Source: Solibacillus sp. FSL W7-1464 (GTDB lineage Bacteria > Bacillota > Bacilli > Bacillales_A > Planococcaceae). Taken from it: 64,000 nucleotides of DNA. The notes beneath the pieces were generated by a model. That model made no database searches, was not told the origin of the DNA, and saw only the letters and a program-made list of their open reading frames with translations. Positions within the stretch are counted from its first letter, which is position 1; each line of letters opens with the position of its first letter. Below are positions 62,310 through 64,000 of this stretch, piece by piece. The stretch spans positions 659,001 through 723,000 of the forward strand of contig NZ_JBBORC010000001.1 in the NCBI RefSeq assembly GCF_038004425.1. Direction: 5' to 3'. Made by a program: the position numbers and the translations under genes.

Positions 62310-63473
62310 GTGCTAGAAAACAATCAAATAGACATCGCCTCGCTTGATGTAATATTTAATCGAATGTTGGAAACTATTACAAGTTCGAAAGATGATGTAT
62401 TTATTATAAGCGAACAAAGCCGCAGAAACTTTGAAGAGATGCAACAAGAGCTGGAAGTTGTGCGTCATGAAATAAAGATTATAATAGATGAAAGCGATAA
62501 CTTGGAAAAGTTGCTTCAATTATCAAGACAGCGATTAGTCGTTGTAAGTAAAAGTTTCAATAATCATTCAGAAGAGCAAATACGTGCCGCTTATGAAAAT
62601 ACAAGTAATTTACAATTAAAGGTCTCCCTTTGCCGGGAGCGTGAAAAGCAGCTAAGAGATAAGCGTGACGATTTGGAAAGACGCCTGCGCACACTTTATG
62701 ATACGATTGAAAGAGCGGATCATATCGTAAACCAAGTGAATGTTGTGATCAATTTTTTGACGACCGATCTGAAAAATGTCGGGGCAGCACTGGAACAGGC
62801 AAAAATCAAACAGGATTTTGGCATACGGATTATCGCGGCCCAGGAAGAAGAAAGAAAACGATTATCGCGTGAAATTCATGATGGGCCAGCACAAATGATG
62901 GCGAATGTGCTGATGCGTTCGAATTTAATTGACCGCACTTTCCGGGAAAAAGGAGCCGACGCCGCTTTAAAAGAAATACATGACTTGAAAATAAGCGTTC
63001 GCAATGCCTTATCCGAAGTACGCCGCATTATTTACGATTTACGTCCAATGGCACTCGATGATTTAGGTATTGATCCGACATTGAAAAAGTATTTATCCAC
63101 GATTATGGAATATAATCCAGGTGTTGAGATACAGTTCCTTTCATACAATAACGAGCGCAGAATCCCTTCAGATTATGAGGTGGCCGTTTTCCGATTAGTG
63201 CAGGAAAGTGTAAACAATGCACTGAAACACGGAAAACCGAATTTGATTATTGTTAAACTGGAGTGGTTATGTGACGAAATTAATGTTGTGATAAAAGATA
63301 ATGGGGTTGGATTTGATACAGAAAGCGTTCGTGAAGGGTCATTCGGTATTATGGGAATGAGAGAAAGAATCGATCTGCTGAAAGGTTCTTTGAAGATTAG
63401 CAGCAGCATTGGTAAAGGCACAACGATTTTAATGAAAATTCCATTGCCGACAAAAGATGAAGAGATAAGATAG
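62310..63473 (+). CDS. degS: DegS sensor histidine kinase
   Basis: 387 residues; GTG 62310 after AAGGTGGGG. There is no signal peptide or membrane segment, so it is cytoplasmic. The N-terminal ~170 residues are a long coiled-coil sensor (DegS type). HisKA_3 dimerisation with the phosphorylated His is in [12 protein letters not shown] (~190), followed by [11 protein letters not shown]. The HATPase_c domain (~285-385) has [15 protein letters not shown] (N box) and DNGVGFD. It phosphorylates DegU, encoded 22 bases downstream. The system controls exoenzymes, motility and biofilm genes in Bacillus. Confidence 0.95.
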   Translation: MLENNQIDIASLDVIFNRMLETITSSKDDVFIISEQSRRNFEEMQQELEVVRHEIKIIIDESDNLEKLLQLSRQRLVVVSKSFNNHSEEQIRAAYENTSNLQLKVSLCREREKQLRDKRDDLERRLRTLYDTIERADHIVNQVNVVINFLTTDLKNVGAALEQAKIKQDFGIRIIAAQEEERKRLSREIHDGPAQMMANVLMRSNLIDRTFREKGADAALKEIHDLKISVRNALSEVRRIIYDLRPMALDDLGIDPTLKKYLSTIMEYNPGVEIQFLSYNNERRIPSDYEVAVFRLVQESVNNALKHGKPNLIIVKLEWLCDEINVVIKDNGVGFDTESVREGSFGIMGMRERIDLLKGSLKISSSIGKGTTILMKIPLPTKDEEIR

Positions 63474-63495
63474 CAGAATTCCAGGGGGTTTCGAA

Positions 63496-64000
63496 ATGAC
63501 AAAAATTATTATTGTAGATGATCACCAATTATTCCGTGAAGGGGTAAAACGTATTTTAGATTTTGAAGACACATTTGAAGTTGTTGCTGAAGGTGATGAC
63601 GGCACAGCTATTTTGGATTTATATGAACAAAACGAACCGGATGTCGTGTTAATGGATATTAATATGCCGGGCAAAAACGGTGTGGAAGCGACAGCTGATC
63701 TAATCGCTGTATATCCGGATGCAAAAGTAATGGTTTTATCAATCCATGATGATGAGTCGTATGTAACTCACGCATTAAAATCAGGTGCACTTGGCTATAT
63801 GCTGAAAGAAATGGATGCCGATGAAATTGTTGAAGCAATCAAAGTTGTTTCCAACGGTGGCTCTTACCTGCACCCGAAAGTAACGAAAAATCTAGTTGCG
63901 GAATTCCGTCGTCTATCAGAGCATGAAAATAAAGGTAATTTCCATCAAACAGAAATTCGCCGTCCATTCCACTTATTAACGAAGCGTGAATGTGAAGTGC
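63496..64000 (+). CDS. degU: DegU response regulator, C-terminally cut by the window edge
   Basis: ATG 63496 after CAGGGGGTTT. 168 codons are visible. The receiver domain (~1-120) is complete: acidic pair DDH at 8-10, phosphoacceptor Asp54 in [10 protein letters not shown], and Lys in YMLKEMD. A linker ([10 protein letters not shown]) leads to the start of the LuxR-type helix-turn-helix ([10 protein letters not shown]), where the window ends. It forms an operon with degS. Known DegU control of secreted enzymes fits the many exoproteins in the window, but I could not identify DegU boxes reliably. Confidence 0.95.
   Translation, partial: MTKIIIVDDHQLFREGVKRILDFEDTFEVVAEGDDGTAILDLYEQNEPDVVLMDINMPGKNGVEATADLIAVYPDAKVMVLSIHDDESYVTHALKSGALGYMLKEMDADEIVEAIKVVSNGGSYLHPKVTKNLVAEFRRLSEHENKGNFHQTEIRRPFHLLTKRECEV

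Overview
The window looks like a chromosome segment of a low-GC, Gram-positive, S-layer-bearing rod of the family Planococcaceae (Solibacillus/Lysinibacillus type). Reasons: AT-rich sequence, strong AGGAGG ribosome sites, frequent TTG/GTG starts, eight proteins with SLH anchors including a 946-residue S-layer-type protein, an accessory SecA2 with its S-layer assembly partner, and the tagO / LCP / yvyE / degS-degU neighbourhood known from Bacillus. The genus is inferred from gene content; no rRNA is present. I see no tRNA, rRNA, prophage or CRISPR array.

Layout. (a) 1-5948: a divergent cluster of exported proteins with a degenerate von Willebrand A domain, cohesin-like domains, a dockerin and Ig-like domains. 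Three of them share a C-terminal module I cannot name. (b) 6010-9408: mobile DNA, consisting of a complete IS66 element with terminal repeats and an 8-bp target duplication, a decayed IS200/IS605 element, and a group II intron domain V remnant fused to a surface-protein gene that has lost its 5' end (9409-11811). (c) 11912-19627: a subtilase, a transglutaminase-like protein and a locus of zinc-ribbon membrane proteins next to a TcaA-like protein. (d) 19968-34147: a sulfurtransferase, an SLH/beta-rich protein followed by a very large extracellular nuclease, a diguanylate cyclase, an SLH-CAP protein, a membrane-fusion-like protein with a YIP1-like partner, and a chromate-transporter-family protein.

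(e) 34148-49126: the S-layer region. It holds the S-layer-type protein, a copper-amine-oxidase-N-domain protein, and SLH proteins carrying phosphodiester glycosidase, amidase, CAP, NlpC/P60 and glucosaminidase domains. (f) 49127-55347: a possible structured RNA, a TetR regulator, an S41 protease, a BrnQ transporter and two more NlpC/P60 hydrolases; the second has a triple WalR-type box at its promoter. (g) 55490-64000: slaP-secA2, tagO, an LCP ligase, a YigZ/IMPACT protein, degS and the start of degU.

How it fits together: TagO and the LCP protein build and attach wall polymers, to which SLH proteins may bind. SecA2-SlaP probably export S-layer-type proteins. The hydrolases remodel peptidoglycan, with WalR and DegS-DegU as likely regulators. 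Non-SLH exported proteins often carry an SbsA-type Ig domain instead. The most novel items are the shared module plus cohesin/dockerin pairing in region (a), the unassigned RNA-like structure at 49410-49562, and the recurring Ig domain in exported proteins that lack an SLH anchor.
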